Origin: Rhizobiaceae bacterium | Lineage (GTDB): Bacteria; Pseudomonadota; Alphaproteobacteria; Rhizobiales; Rhizobiaceae | NCBI GenBank assembly: GCA_016742175.1 | Contig: JACVCH010000007.1 | Span: 124,001-188,000 of the forward strand | DNA: 64,000 bases | Direction: 5' to 3' | Shown: positions 50,265-59,423 of the stretch, piece by piece | Position numbering within the stretch: position 1 is the stretch's first letter | How the letters are laid out: each line of letters starts with the position of its first letter | Translations under genes and position numbers: made by a program | The notes under the pieces: generated by a model | Databases searched by the model: none | Told to the model about the DNA's origin: nothing | What the model saw: only the letters and a program-made list of their open reading frames with translations

Positions 50265-52355
50265 TCAGAAGTCGCTAAATTTCCAATCAGCTGGAGTCGC
50301 CTTGGCCGTACGACCGCGCTTGCGCTTCGTGCGATACATGGCGTCGAAATCCAGGCCGTCGTACATTGAGAAATCAAACTTCTTCGGCAGTGGCAGGTTC
50401 GCGAGTTGCTCCGCCAGTTCCTCGGGTAATTGCTTGAACCCATAATTGTCGTGCTCGTCACCGCCGGACTCATGGCCGACCTGCATTCGTCTTGTTTTCG
50501 GGTCGACGTGCTGAGCAGTCGCCATGGTGGTGTACTCGCCGCGCAAAGAGTGAAACACATCCTCTCGATTCCCACGAGGAATGCCCGCCTTTTCGAACAG
50601 ACGGCTCATATACTGGGACGCGCTTTTCTCAGGGTCGGCCAATTTGAGGAGGTTGGGGAAGATCGGTTGCTCTCCCAACTCGGAAGCCCATTCAATAAAG
50701 CCGATCTCCACGAGGATGTTATGAAGGACGAAGTACTTGGTGCTTTGGCGCGTTTTGATCGGCACGCGCTGCAACCTGCCATCTGTCAACCTGACGTTGT
50801 TCAACTGAGCAACCCAAACGCCGGGAAACTTCTCGACGATGTCGCTGCCGTGCAAGTTGAGGAGCAAGGCCAAGCGACGCCCGGTAAGAAGCGCGAGGAG
50901 GGGGAGCATCGCAGATTCCAAAAGGCCGCTGTCGCAGCCGGCCTGAAACAGCGCGTTTATTTTCTGAGACCCTAGGGGTGAGCTTGTGGCCGGAAGCGGC
51001 GCTGTGTTGGGATATGTGAGCTTCGCGTTCTTTAGCGGAGACGTGTAGCCATGCCTTGTTCCCGCCTTGGCAAGCGCCGTTTTTACACAGCCTACGGCGA
51101 TGCCTTTGAGCGTGCTCAGGGAGAGCGGTTTCATAGTGAGATCAAGATTCGCCCGGATCATTTCCCGGGGTGCCAGATCAAGGCGGCGGTCCTTCTCTTC
51201 GGCAGGCCAGTACCGGATAAATTCGATATAGGATTGCAGATCGGAGGCCGTGTAGGTGTCGGCCGGGTGATTGCCGATCAGATCGACAAACAGGAGATGG
51301 TACATGCGCACCCGATTGATATAAGTCTTGGCGCTCCCTTTGGAGATCAAATCCTCGATGTGCCCGTCCGATATCTCGGTGAACAGGGGCTTTGACGACG
51401 GTGGCCGGCCGACTTTTCGGCGATCGAGCAGGAAACTTGGAGCGCGACCGCTGGGCAGGCTCTGCGTGACGAAGCGTCCTTCTCCTGGCTGAAGCTCCGC
51501 CCACAGAGGATCGAGAACTTCAACCGCCTGCGCAGGACTTCCTGACGCCGCATCTGGAAAAATTTGAACGTTCGGCCGTTCGGCACCTACATCGACGGAT
51601 AGCGCTTTGGCAGGATCGAAGCCTGGTTCGACAATGCCTTCAAGACTTTCAATCCGGTCGACCGGAGGTGACACCTGGTCCCGACTTTCTTGCGCTATGA
51701 AGTCAGAACCGGATGCCAAACTGGCTTTGAACTCTTCGGTCGCCCTCTGTTGTCCTTGCCTAACATACTGTTCGCGCAAGAGATCGGCATTGTCCACGAT
51801 CACCGCGTCGTATTTCAGGCCGGCCGCCTTACGATGAACCTGCTTGTTGATCGCGGCGATGTGGCCGAGCGGTGAGTTTTCGTCGGCACCGGCCTCAAGC
51901 GTGCGCAAAGCCATGCGCAAGGCTCCGGCGATCTGCGCTACAGGATTGTCACCTGGAAACAGAAGTTCGGGTTCGAAGTGGTGGTCGCCAATCCGAGCGA
52001 GATACGCGTCGTGCGTCTCGCGTTCACAATCGAAAGGCGCGTCGGAATCGGCACCACTCATGTTTTGCACCCTTGCCAATTTGTCGAACTCGATCCGCGC
52101 GATCGACGCCAGCCGATCGGCGAGCATGCGGGCGCGCTGTTTAGGTATCGTTCCCAGGCTGATCCTGATCGGTCGCGATCCGCGTCCGCCGCCGATCTCC
52201 TTAGGCAGCCTAATCTGAAAAAGGTAACTCCTTCCAGACTGGACGAGATAAGGACCCGCGCCACGTCGCTTGACGGTCTCCTGCGACGCGACGGAATGCG
52301 CGTCCTTTTGCGATACCCGCGACGATACCCCGTGCGATACACCGATTGTTTCCAT
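50265..52355 (-). CDS. Tyrosine-type site-specific recombinase (integrase) of the island
   Basis: 696 aa from the ATG at 52355 (METIGVSHGVSSRV). The N-terminal part (YLVQSGRSYLFQIRLPKEIG) is the DUF6538-type segment that begins many large rhizobial integrases. The catalytic set is present in the last 205 residues: Arg493 (LLTGRR), a Lys in the beta region near 534-540, HSLR with His602 and Arg605, His628 in VGHESG, and Tyr638 in HDNYGFK. The start lies 85 bases from the 3' end of tRNA-Ser, the classic position for an integrase that uses that tRNA as attB. A basic tail ends the protein. Confidence 0.93.
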   Translation of the reverse strand: METIGVSHGVSSRVSQKDAHSVASQETVKRRGAGPYLVQSGRSYLFQIRLPKEIGGGRGSRPIRISLGTIPKQRARMLADRLASIARIEFDKLARVQNMSGADSDAPFDCERETHDAYLARIGDHHFEPELLFPGDNPVAQIAGALRMALRTLEAGADENSPLGHIAAINKQVHRKAAGLKYDAVIVDNADLLREQYVRQGQQRATEEFKASLASGSDFIAQESRDQVSPPVDRIESLEGIVEPGFDPAKALSVDVGAERPNVQIFPDAASGSPAQAVEVLDPLWAELQPGEGRFVTQSLPSGRAPSFLLDRRKVGRPPSSKPLFTEISDGHIEDLISKGSAKTYINRVRMYHLLFVDLIGNHPADTYTASDLQSYIEFIRYWPAEEKDRRLDLAPREMIRANLDLTMKPLSLSTLKGIAVGCVKTALAKAGTRHGYTSPLKNAKLTYPNTAPLPATSSPLGSQKINALFQAGCDSGLLESAMLPLLALLTGRRLALLLNLHGSDIVEKFPGVWVAQLNNVRLTDGRLQRVPIKTRQSTKYFVLHNILVEIGFIEWASELGEQPIFPNLLKLADPEKSASQYMSRLFEKAGIPRGNREDVFHSLRGEYTTMATAQHVDPKTRRMQVGHESGGDEHDNYGFKQLPEELAEQLANLPLPKKFDFSMYDGLDFDAMYRTKRKRGRTAKATPADWKFSDF

Positions 52356-52440
52356 CGTGCCGAACCCTTCGAATGGGGTCGGATCTGGCAGAAAACGGGA
52401 CGAAAACGCTGTTACCCAAGCTGATTTCGGGGAAATCAAA

Positions 52441-52470
52441 TGGCGGAGAGAGAGGGATTCGAACCCTCGA
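52441..52470. other. Probable attachment site at the 3' end of tRNA-Ser
   Basis: The integrase gene lies directly beside the tRNA 3' end, so the crossover should lie in the last 20-50 bases of the tRNA gene (T arm plus acceptor). I could not find a second copy of this segment in the window, so the other end of the island is probably outside it to the left. Confidence 0.6.
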
Positions 52471-52530
52471 GACGGTTTCCCGCCTACACACTTTCCAGGC
52501 GTGCGCCTTCGACCACTCGGCCACCTCTCC
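52441..52530 (-). tRNA. tRNA-Ser (GGA)
   Basis: 90 bases on the minus strand including the encoded CCA. Acceptor strand GGAGAGG at 52524-52530 pairs with TCTCTCC (one G-T). The D arm, an anticodon loop CTGGAAA (anticodon GGA), a long class II variable arm and a T arm with GGTTCGAATCC are all visible. The 3' end faces the integrase gene. Confidence 0.97.
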
Positions 52531-52739
52531 GGCGCGCCGAAGCGAGCATCTCGCGCGGCACGGCGCTGATCTAGTCGATTGCGGCGGGCTTGTGAAGGCC
52601 TCAACGGCGCGAAAGCGGGGCGGGGCGAAATTTCGTCGGCGCAGCCGGATCGCGACACATCGGATTGCGAAGGCGGACGGGTTGGACTAGCACCTCGACA
52701 GCGCTTCGCCGAACTGCGGGCGCGTGGTAAGGGTAGCTC

Positions 52740-53060
52740 ATGGGTTTCCTGCTTCGCATCGTCTCGTCCTTCTTCCTCTCGCTCGCCGTGATCGTTGCCG
52801 TCATCGACGCCGCGCGCTCGATCGCGGCCAATGCGCTGGCGTTGACGCCGCTGCGCGATGCGGCGCTGGCCGCGGGGCTGGATCTGGAGGCGATGCTGGC
52901 CGGCATTGACCCGGCCGGTCCGGTCGCGGATTTCTGGCGGCCGATCACGGTTGCGACAGCGTCGGCCCCTGCCGTCTTGGTTTTCGTCGGCCTCGCCCTC
53001 ATATTCTACGCCATGGGCTACCGGCGCCGGCGCGATCCGCGCGGCGCGCTTCACGCATGA
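52740..53060 (+). CDS. Small membrane protein conserved in Rhizobiales, unknown
   Basis: 106 aa. A first membrane helix at residues about 5-27 ([24 protein letters not shown]) and a second at about 73-92 ([23 protein letters not shown]) surround a soluble loop of about 45 residues. A basic tail [12 protein letters not shown] follows. It lies 28 bases before msrA in the same direction and is probably co-transcribed. It is the first gene of the core side. Confidence 0.75.
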   Translation: MGFLLRIVSSFFLSLAVIVAVIDAARSIAANALALTPLRDAALAAGLDLEAMLAGIDPAGPVADFWRPITVATASAPAVLVFVGLALIFYAMGYRRRRDPRGALHA

Positions 53061-53088
53061 GCGGAGCGCCGCTCGAAGGAGAGAGGCA

Positions 53089-53757
53089 ATGTTCTTCCTG
53101 AGCGACATCTTGAACAAGAAGCTGAAACTGCCGACCGAGAGCGAGGCGCTGCCGGGCCGCGGCAATGCGATCCCGACGGCCGCCAACCACTATGTCTCCG
53201 GCATCGCGCAGAAGTCCGAGGCGCCGGAAGGCTTCGAGACCGTCTATTTCGGCATGGGCTGCTTCTGGGGCGCCGAGCGCCTGTTCTGGCAGACGCCGGG
53301 CGTCTGGCTGACCGCGGTCGGCTATGCCGGCGGCATCACGCCCAACCCGACCTATCAGGAGACCTGCACGGGGCTGACCGGCCACGCCGAAGTGGTCAAG
53401 GTGATCTACGATCCGGCGAAGGTCACCTTCGGCGAGCTCCTGCGCATCTTCTGGGAAAGCCACGACCCGACGCAGGGCATGCGCCAGGGCAACGATGTCG
53501 GCACGACCTACCGCTCGACGATCTACACCACCACGGATGCGCAGTTGCAGGCCGCCGAGGCGTCGAAAGCCGACTACGAGCGGGCGCTGAAGGCCAGGGG
53601 CCTCGGCCGCGTGACGACCGAGATCATGGACGCGCCGGTGTTCTACTATGCCGAGGAGGACCACCAGCAATATCTGGCGAAGAACCCGTACGGCTATTGT
53701 GGCCTGAAGGGCACCGGAGTCGCCTGCCAGGTGCCGGCGGCGGCTGCGGCGGGCTGA
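53089..53757 (+). CDS. msrA: Peptide-methionine (S)-S-oxide reductase MsrA
   Basis: 222 aa; GAAGGAGAGAGG before the ATG. The active site is [13 protein letters not shown] (catalytic Cys), followed by [54 protein letters not shown] and a resolving-Cys region [14 protein letters not shown]. It reduces methionine-S-sulfoxide in oxidised proteins using thioredoxin. The N-terminal 45 residues are the extra segment common in rhizobial MsrA. Confidence 0.96.
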   Translation: MFFLSDILNKKLKLPTESEALPGRGNAIPTAANHYVSGIAQKSEAPEGFETVYFGMGCFWGAERLFWQTPGVWLTAVGYAGGITPNPTYQETCTGLTGHAEVVKVIYDPAKVTFGELLRIFWESHDPTQGMRQGNDVGTTYRSTIYTTTDAQLQAAEASKADYERALKARGLGRVTTEIMDAPVFYYAEEDHQQYLAKNPYGYCGLKGTGVACQVPAAAAAG

Positions 53758-53930
53758 TCGGGCGGCGGGCAGCCGTTCATCCTGTTATCCAAAAGGTCAA
53801 AATTCCGCGTGAATTTTGTCCGCCTGCGTGCAAGAGTGATGCGCGAGCGGGGGATACCCCGCCGATCCGGCGCGCGGGATCACCCGTCGCGCGGGAACCA
53901 GGCAAAACAACCGACAGGGTGTGGATCACG

Positions 53931-54926
53931 ATGAAGCGTATGGTTCTTGGCCTTCTGGCCGCAACAGCATTGACCGTTCCGGCCTTTGCCCAGGACGAAA
54001 TCAGCCCCGGCCTTCTCTTCGATCTCGGCGGCAAGTTCGACAAGTCCTTCAATGAAGCCTCGTTCGGCGGCGCCGAGAAGTTCAAGGAAGAGACCGGCAC
54101 CGAATATGTCGAGTTCGAGATCTCGAACGAGGCCCAGCGCGAGCAGGCCCTGCGCCGCTTCGCCGAGGACGGCCGCAACCCGATCGTGATGGCCGGCTTC
54201 AACTGGGCGGCTGCGCTCGAAGTGGTCGCCGAGGAATATCCCGAGACCGACTTCGCCATCATCGACATGGTCGTCGAGAAGCCGAACGTCCGCTCGATCG
54301 TCTTCAAGGAACAGGAAGGCTCCTACCTCGTCGGCATCCTCGCCGGCATGGCGTCCGAATCCGGCACGGTCGGCTTCGTCGGCGGCATGCAGGTGCCGCT
54401 CATCGGCAAGTTCGAGTGCGGCTATGTCGGCGGCGTCAAGGCGGCCAATCCGGACGCCAACGTCATCCGCAACTACACGGGCGACACGCCCGCCGCCTGG
54501 AACGATCCGACCCGTGGCGGCGAGATCACCCGCAACCAGATCGACCAGGGCGCGGACGTCGTCTACCACGCGGCCGGCGGCACCGGCGTCGGCGTTCTGC
54601 AGGCTGCGGCGGATGCCGACATCCTCGGCATCGGCGTCGATTCCAACCAGAACGGCATGCACCCCGGCAAGGTGCTGACTTCGATGATCAAGCGTGTCGA
54701 CGTCGCCGTCTACAACGCGTTCATGGACGCCAAGAACGGCTCGTTCGACTACGGCATCCAGAATCTCGGCCTCGCCGAGGACGGCGTCGGCTACGCGATG
54801 GACGAGAACAACGAGGAGCTGATCACGGACGAGATGGAAGCGGCGGTCGAAAAGGCCAAGGCCGACATCATTTCGGGCGCGGTCGAAGTGCACGACTTCA
54901 TGACCGACAACGCCTGCCCCTACTGA
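53931..54926 (+). CDS. BMP/PnrA-family nucleoside-type substrate-binding protein
   Basis: 331 aa with a signal peptide (MVLGLLAATALTVPAFAQ, cleavage about residue 21). GLLFDLGGKFDKSFNEASFGGAEKFKEETG, VGFVGGMQVPLIGKFECGYVGGVKAANP and GIGVDSNQNGMHPGKVLTSMIKRVDVAVYNAF are the family hallmarks. PnrA-type proteins bind purine nucleosides in the periplasm. The ABC ATPase (60720) and two permeases (62249, 63390) that should take over the substrate lie 5.8 kb away, after intervening genes. A terminator follows. Confidence 0.94.
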   Translation: MKRMVLGLLAATALTVPAFAQDEISPGLLFDLGGKFDKSFNEASFGGAEKFKEETGTEYVEFEISNEAQREQALRRFAEDGRNPIVMAGFNWAAALEVVAEEYPETDFAIIDMVVEKPNVRSIVFKEQEGSYLVGILAGMASESGTVGFVGGMQVPLIGKFECGYVGGVKAANPDANVIRNYTGDTPAAWNDPTRGGEITRNQIDQGADVVYHAAGGTGVGVLQAAADADILGIGVDSNQNGMHPGKVLTSMIKRVDVAVYNAFMDAKNGSFDYGIQNLGLAEDGVGYAMDENNEELITDEMEAAVEKAKADIISGAVEVHDFMTDNACPY

Positions 54927-54949
54927 TCGGGCACGGCCGATCGATGAAG

Positions 54950-54978
54950 ACCGCCGGGCTCACAGCCCGGCGGTTTTC
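54950..54978 (+). terminator. Rho-independent terminator after the BMP gene
   Basis: An 11-bp perfect stem (54950-54960 with 54964-54974), a CAC loop and TTTT. Confidence 0.92.
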
Positions 54979-55088
54979 GTTTGAGGCTTGCCCCGCGACT
55001 TGGCCCAGCCGAATGCGCGGATTGGAAAGCGACAAGCGCGGCCGGCCCCGATAGGAAGGCCGCGAACCCACCCGCCGGAGCCCGCTCC

Positions 55089-56270
55089 TTGCAAAGCCTG
55101 CCCGACAGACCCCTGCGCATTGCCGCGATCGTCCTCCTCCTGGCGACGGGCGTGTTCACCGGTGCGCAGTTGGCCAAGACCGCGCCGCTGATCGGCTGGT
55201 ATGTCGAGACGGTTGGCATGACGCTGGTCGAGGCCGGCTGGGTGACGGCGCTGATCGGCATCTTCGTCGCGCTCGCCGCGCTGCCGGCCGGCTTCGCGAT
55301 CGCCCGCATGGGCCCGCAGCGCGCCTTCGTCGTCGCCTCCGCAATCATCGTTCCAGGCGGGCTGATCCTTGCCGCGACGACAGCGCCCGCCCTGATCTTC
55401 ACGGCCCGCATGATCGAGGGGCTCGGCTATGTCGTCCTCTGCGTCGGCCTGCCCTCGCTCCTGACCGCGATCTCGCCGCCGACCTGGCGCGGGCCGGTGC
55501 TGGCGATCTGGAGCGGCTTCGTCCCGCTCGGCTATGCGTCTTCCGACGTGCTGGCGGGCCTCATCGTGCCCGTCTTCGGCGCCCAGTCCTATCTGCTCGT
55601 CGTCATCCTGCTTTTCGCCGCGCTGGCGCTGGCCTCGAACGTCGTCCTGCGCTGGCTGACCGGCATTCCTTCGGATGCCGCGCCCGCGCCGACCGGCGCG
55701 TCGGGCGTCTTCAGCGTCGCCATCCTGCTTGTCGCGCTGGCCTTCGGCGCCTTCGTGCTCCAGTCGGTGGCGCTCTTCACCTTCATGCCGACCTTCGCAT
55801 CCGTTCCCGGTGCGCTTCTCTTCGCGCCGGCGCTGGTGGCGCTCGCGACGCCCATCGGCAATGCGCTTGCCGGTGTCCTCGTCGCCGGACGCACGGCGCG
55901 CTTCATGATGGCGCTGGGCATTGCCGCCTTCATCGTGACGGCCGCCGCCGCATACTTCGCCTTCGTGACGGGCGGGGCGTTTGCGGCAAGCTGGGGGGCG
56001 GTGACGATGGCGGTGGCGAGCGGCGTCGTCGCCTCGGTTCTGTTCGCGGCGATCCCGTTCCTGGTCGCGCGGCCGCAGGCGGTTCCCGCCGCCATCGGCC
56101 TCGTCAGCCAGGCGGGCGGACTTGCGACGCTGGCAAGCCCGCCGCTCGCTGCCTTCATCATCGAGCGCGCCGGCTGGACCGGCTATGGCTGGTTCCTGGC
56201 GCTCACCGGCCTGGCCGGCGCGGCGATCCTGCTGCCGCTCATCGCGGCGGGGAAACGGCAAGCCCCTTGA
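55089..56270 (+). CDS. MFS transporter
   Basis: About 393 aa from a TTG at 55089 (GGAG eight bases upstream); no ATG occurs before the first membrane helix. Twelve probable membrane helices; the first loop has AALPAGFAIARMGPQRAFVVAS, the shortened MFS motif A. It resembles CynX/NimT-type cyanate or nitroimidazole carriers in overall length, but the substrate cannot be told. Its 3' end overlaps the convergent anti-sigma gene by 32 bases. Confidence 0.85.
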   Translation: MQSLPDRPLRIAAIVLLLATGVFTGAQLAKTAPLIGWYVETVGMTLVEAGWVTALIGIFVALAALPAGFAIARMGPQRAFVVASAIIVPGGLILAATTAPALIFTARMIEGLGYVVLCVGLPSLLTAISPPTWRGPVLAIWSGFVPLGYASSDVLAGLIVPVFGAQSYLLVVILLFAALALASNVVLRWLTGIPSDAAPAPTGASGVFSVAILLVALAFGAFVLQSVALFTFMPTFASVPGALLFAPALVALATPIGNALAGVLVAGRTARFMMALGIAAFIVTAAAAYFAFVTGGAFAASWGAVTMAVASGVVASVLFAAIPFLVARPQAVPAAIGLVSQAGGLATLASPPLAAFIIERAGWTGYGWFLALTGLAGAAILLPLIAAGKRQAP

Positions 56271-57009
56271 CGAGGATCGGCCCGAGCGGCCGGCCGGCGG
56301 ACGACCGCGGCGCGTCTTCGAGCGTGATCTCGTAGAGCTGGTCGGGACGCGGCGCCGGCAGGTCGGGGCCGGACAGCACCGCCTCGCGCGACGACGCCAT
56401 GGTGCCGAGCGAGACCGGGCCGACCGCCGTGTCGTAGAGCGTCCACACTTCCAGCACCTTGCCGGCGGGCACGTCGAAATTCGTCAGGGGCAGGATGCGC
56501 ACGCGGTCGTCGCCATAGGCCTCGACCAGCGCGCCGGGCACCTCCTCCTCGTTGAGGAGCACCACCACCACGTCCGGATCGCGCGCGGTGACGGAGGCCT
56601 GGCCGACCACGTAGCCGAGCGCGCAGGCGGCGAGCATGGTGGCGGCGAGCGCCGTGCCGCGCGCGCCGCGAAAGAAGCCCGACATCGGCCGCTTGAGACC
56701 GAGCGCGCCGTGGCGATCGGGCGCGGCGACGGGAACGCCGGCAGCCTCCATGTCGGACTGCACGAGTTCGAGCCGCGTCTGCTGCGTGACGCCGGAGATT
56801 TCGGCCGCGACCCGCGTCCACAATCCGTCGGCGACCGGCTCGGCCGGCGCATCGTTGTCGAGCGCCTCGAGCCGCTGCGAGAATGACCAGACGGCCTCGC
56901 GGAATTCCGGATCGATGGTCAGGTCGCGTTCGGCACGGGCGCGGTCGGCCTCGTCCATCAGGCCGAGCACGTAGTCGCCGGCGCGCATGATGCGTTCCTG
57001 GCTCGTCAT
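56239..57009 (-). CDS. RskA/ChrR-type membrane anti-sigma factor
   Basis: 256 aa from the ATG at 57009. The N-terminal zinc-less anti-sigma segment AGDYVLGLMDEADRARAERDLTIDPEFREAVWSFSQRLEALD binds the sigma factor; one membrane helix lies at about residues 114-136 (RGTALAATMLAACALGYVVGQ); the C-terminal RskA domain (LPLTNFDVPAGKVLEVWTLYDTAVGPVSLGTM) is periplasmic. Its start overlaps the sigma gene stop (ATGA at 57006-57009), a coupled sigma/anti-sigma pair. Confidence 0.93.
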   Translation of the reverse strand: MTSQERIMRAGDYVLGLMDEADRARAERDLTIDPEFREAVWSFSQRLEALDNDAPAEPVADGLWTRVAAEISGVTQQTRLELVQSDMEAAGVPVAAPDRHGALGLKRPMSGFFRGARGTALAATMLAACALGYVVGQASVTARDPDVVVVLLNEEEVPGALVEAYGDDRVRILPLTNFDVPAGKVLEVWTLYDTAVGPVSLGTMASSREAVLSGPDLPAPRPDQLYEITLEDAPRSSAGRPLGPILVKGLAVSPPR

Positions 57010-57539
57010 GACAGGCACTCCCTGAGCGAGGCGACGCCGCGCCTGATCCAGGCCTTCACCGTGCCGACGGGCGCGCCCAGATGCGCGGCGATCTCGCCAT
57101 GCGAAAAGCCGACCACATAGGCCATGACGATGGACCGCCGGCGCTCGGGCTCGAGCTGGTCGAGGCGGCGCTTCAGATCTTCCGTCTCGGGCAGGCCCGC
57201 ATAGGCGGCGTCGGCATCGGCTGCACGGTCGCCGAGCGTGGCGAGCTGGTCGGCATCGTGGAAATCGAGCCGGCCGCCGTCGCGGATGATGTTGAGCGCG
57301 CGATGGCGCACGATGGTCGTCATCCAGGCGCGGGCGGCGCCGCGCTCATGGTCGAACAGCGCGGCCTTGCGCCAGATGGTGACGAAGGCCTCCTGCACCA
57401 CGTCCTCGGCGAGTTCGCGCCGGCGCACGATGCGCCTGGCGATGGCGATGAGGCGTCCGGCTTCGAGGTCGAAGATCGCCGCCAGCGCCGACCGGTCCCC
57501 CTTCGCCACGCGGCGCATCAGGCTGTCGCAATCGTCCAT
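57006..57539 (-). CDS. ECF sigma factor paired with an RskA-type anti-sigma
   Basis: 177 aa from the ATG at 57539 (an ATG at 57584 would add 15 residues). Region 2 LIAIARRIVRRRELAEDVVQEAFVTIWRKAALFDHERGAARAWMTTIVRHRALN, and region 4 LDQLEPERRRSIVMAYVVGFSHGEIAAHLGAPVGTVKAWIRRGVASLRECL. This is the SigK-like ECF group that is controlled by RskA anti-sigmas. The DUF4394 gene is transcribed divergently from it and may be a target. Confidence 0.94.
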   Translation of the reverse strand: MDDCDSLMRRVAKGDRSALAAIFDLEAGRLIAIARRIVRRRELAEDVVQEAFVTIWRKAALFDHERGAARAWMTTIVRHRALNIIRDGGRLDFHDADQLATLGDRAADADAAYAGLPETEDLKRRLDQLEPERRRSIVMAYVVGFSHGEIAAHLGAPVGTVKAWIRRGVASLRECLS

Positions 57540-57748
57540 TCGTGCATCCAATGCGTGACTCTCCGGTCTGTCATTCAGGCACATTACACGCGTAGATCGC
57601 CGTTCCGATGCAAAGGGCGCGAAAAAAATTCGGCATTGCTGCATCCAGAAGCGAGGGCCGCGTGTAAGGCCAGCGGAGGACCTGCGCGACACGAGATCGC
57701 GCGCCTCTCCCCGAAACGTTCTTTGAAACGCCAACAGGAGATCCGTCA

Positions 57749-58540
57749 ATGTCCATTCGTCTCACCCGCATCGCCCTTGCCACCGGCGCCGCCACGCTCG
57801 GCCTCGCATCCGCCGCCGCTGCCGCGCCCGCCGTCGGCCTCGTCGGCGACAAGACGCTCGTCTGGTTCGACACCGATGCGCCCGAAGTCTCCAACACGGT
57901 CGAGGTCGAAGGCGTCGACAGCCTGATCGGCATCGACGTGCGTCCGGCCGACGGCATGCTCTACGGCGTCGCCGGCGACGGCACGATCGTCACCATCGAC
58001 CTCGAGACCGGCGCTGCCACGGCCGGCGAGACCCTGTCCGAGATGCTGCCCGACGGCGTCGCCGGGGTCGTCGACTTCAACCCCGTCGCCGACCGCATCC
58101 GCGTCATGGGTACCGACGGCACCAACCTGCGCGTCCATCCCGACACCGGCGAGACGACCGTCGACGGTTCGCTCAACTTCGAGGCCGGCGACGAGAATGC
58201 CGACGCGACGCCCAACGTCGTCGCCACCGCGTACACCAACTCTGTCGGCACGCCGGAAGCGACCGCGATGTACGACATCGATGCCGGCCTCGGAGCGCTG
58301 CTGCGCCAGACGGCGCCGAACGACGGCACGCTGGCGACGCTCGGCGCGCTCGGCATCGAGGGCGCGGAAACCTACGCGCTCGACATCCAGGCGACCGCCG
58401 AGGGCGAGAACACGGCCTGGCTCGTCGCCGGCAACGGGCTCTACACGGTGAACCTTGAAACCGGCGCGACCGAGATGGTGGCGGAAATCACCGGCGCCGA
58501 AGGCGACATCCGCGACATCGCGATCCTGCCGGCGATGTGA
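57749..58540 (+). CDS. Exported DUF4394 protein
   Basis: 263 aa; CAGGAGA before the ATG. A signal peptide (ALATGAATLGLASAAAAAPA) precedes the DUF4394 beta-propeller-like repeats: DSLIGIDVRPADGMLYGVAGDGTIVTIDLETGAAT, FNPVADRIRVMGTDGTNLRVHPDTGE, DIQATAEGENTAWLVAGNGLYTVNLETG. The neighbouring ECF sigma/RskA unit is commonly linked to such genes in alphaproteobacteria. A terminator follows. Confidence 0.92.
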   Translation: MSIRLTRIALATGAATLGLASAAAAAPAVGLVGDKTLVWFDTDAPEVSNTVEVEGVDSLIGIDVRPADGMLYGVAGDGTIVTIDLETGAATAGETLSEMLPDGVAGVVDFNPVADRIRVMGTDGTNLRVHPDTGETTVDGSLNFEAGDENADATPNVVATAYTNSVGTPEATAMYDIDAGLGALLRQTAPNDGTLATLGALGIEGAETYALDIQATAEGENTAWLVAGNGLYTVNLETGATEMVAEITGAEGDIRDIAILPAM

Positions 58541-58590
58541 TCGCCTGAGACCATGTGATTGCACTGTTCGGCGGGCCGAGCAGAGGGAGA

Positions 58591-58612
58591 GGCCGGGTTC
58601 GCCCGGCCTTTT
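58591..58612 (+). terminator. Rho-independent terminator
   Basis: A 7-bp GC stem (58591-58597 with 58602-58608) with a TTCG loop and TTTT. Confidence 0.88.
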
Positions 58613-58619
58613 CTCGTCC

Positions 58620-58823
58620 TCAGTAGTGCGGGGGCTTGGTGATCGGCACGTCTGGCGCCGACTGCTCCTCGAGCGCGAGAAATCGGTTCGTCAGCGCGTC
58701 GAGCTTCTTCTGCATGCGTTCGATGACCTGCCATTGCCGCGCGACTTCCGCCGACAATTCCTCGATCGTGCGCTCCTGCTCGGCGGCGAGCGTCTCCAGT
58801 TGGACGATGCGGTCGTCGCTCAT
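58620..58823 (-). CDS. slyX: SlyX-like protein
   Basis: 67 aa. RIVQLETLAAEQERTIEELSAEVARQWQVIERMQKKLDALTNRFLALEE is the coiled coil of SlyX, and PPHY is its conserved C-terminus. It overlaps the upstream thioesterase gene by four bases (58820-58823). The precise role of SlyX is unknown. Confidence 0.95.
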   Translation of the reverse strand: MSDDRIVQLETLAAEQERTIEELSAEVARQWQVIERMQKKLDALTNRFLALEEQSAPDVPITKPPHY

Positions 58824-59245
58824 GACACGATGCGTTCGAGCTTGGCGCGCAGCGCCGGGGCGAGCGGGGCAGGGCGGCGGGTCGCGGCGTCGACATAGAC
58901 ATGGACGAAGAAGCCCTCGGCCGCCGCCTCGCTCTCGTCGTTGCGGAACAGCCCGATCTCGTAGCGCACCGACGACGTGCCGAGCCTGGCCACGCGGATG
59001 CCGGCATGAATCGTGTCTGGAAAGGCCATCTCGGCGAAGTACTTGCAGCCCGTCTCGACCACGAGCCCGATCTGCGCGCCCTTATGGATGTCCAGCACCC
59101 CGCTCTCGATCAGCCAGCCGTTCACGGCGGTGTCGAAGAGGGAATAATGGACCACATTGTTCATGTGGCCGTAAGCGTCATTGTCCATCCAGCGCGTGGT
59201 GATGGTGCGGAAGGTGCGGTAGTCGGCGCGGGTGGAGCGGGTCAA
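58820..59245 (-). CDS. Acyl-CoA thioesterase, hotdog fold (4HBT/YbgC type)
   Basis: 141 aa. TTRWMDNDAYGHMNNVVHYSLFDTAVNGWL carries the catalytic Asp (DAYGHMNN) of 4-hydroxybenzoyl-CoA thioesterase-like proteins, followed by ETGCKYFAEMAFPDTIHAGIRVARLGTSSVRYEIGLFR. The length is usual. It hydrolyses acyl-CoA thioesters; the specific acyl group is unknown. Co-transcribed with slyX. Confidence 0.94.
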   Translation of the reverse strand: MTRSTRADYRTFRTITTRWMDNDAYGHMNNVVHYSLFDTAVNGWLIESGVLDIHKGAQIGLVVETGCKYFAEMAFPDTIHAGIRVARLGTSSVRYEIGLFRNDESEAAAEGFFVHVYVDAATRRPAPLAPALRAKLERIVS

Positions 59246-59278
59246 CGGGGGGCACCTTTATCCGCCGTTGCTCTACGG

Positions 59279-59394
59279 CGCCCCCCTCTGGCCTGCCGGC
59301 CATCTCCCCCGCAAGGGGGGAGATTATTCTCGTCGTCGACACCGCGTGATCTCCCCCCTCGCGGGGGAGATGCCCGGCAGGGCAGAGGGGGGCG
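59279..59394. repeat. Intergenic inverted repeat of the rhizobial type
   Basis: Two arms of about 45 bases begin CGCCCCCCTCTG and end CAGAGGGGGGCG, each with an inner CTCCCCC/GGGGGAG hairpin. The element forms a large cruciform-like structure. Such elements are multicopy in Rhizobiales genomes. It lies between the thioesterase gene and the alcohol dehydrogenase gene. Confidence 0.85.
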
Positions 59395-59423
59395 CTGTCC
59401 CGCAGTCATTTCCGCCATTCTCC

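Noticed and set aside
52441-52530. A second att copy of the tRNA-Ser 3' end within the window
   Set aside because: I looked for repeats of the T-arm/acceptor segment and found none; the left end is probably outside.
53894-53930. GGAAC before the BMP gene as a stress promoter
   Set aside because: No GTT or TT at 17-18 bases; it lies on the core side of the boundary.
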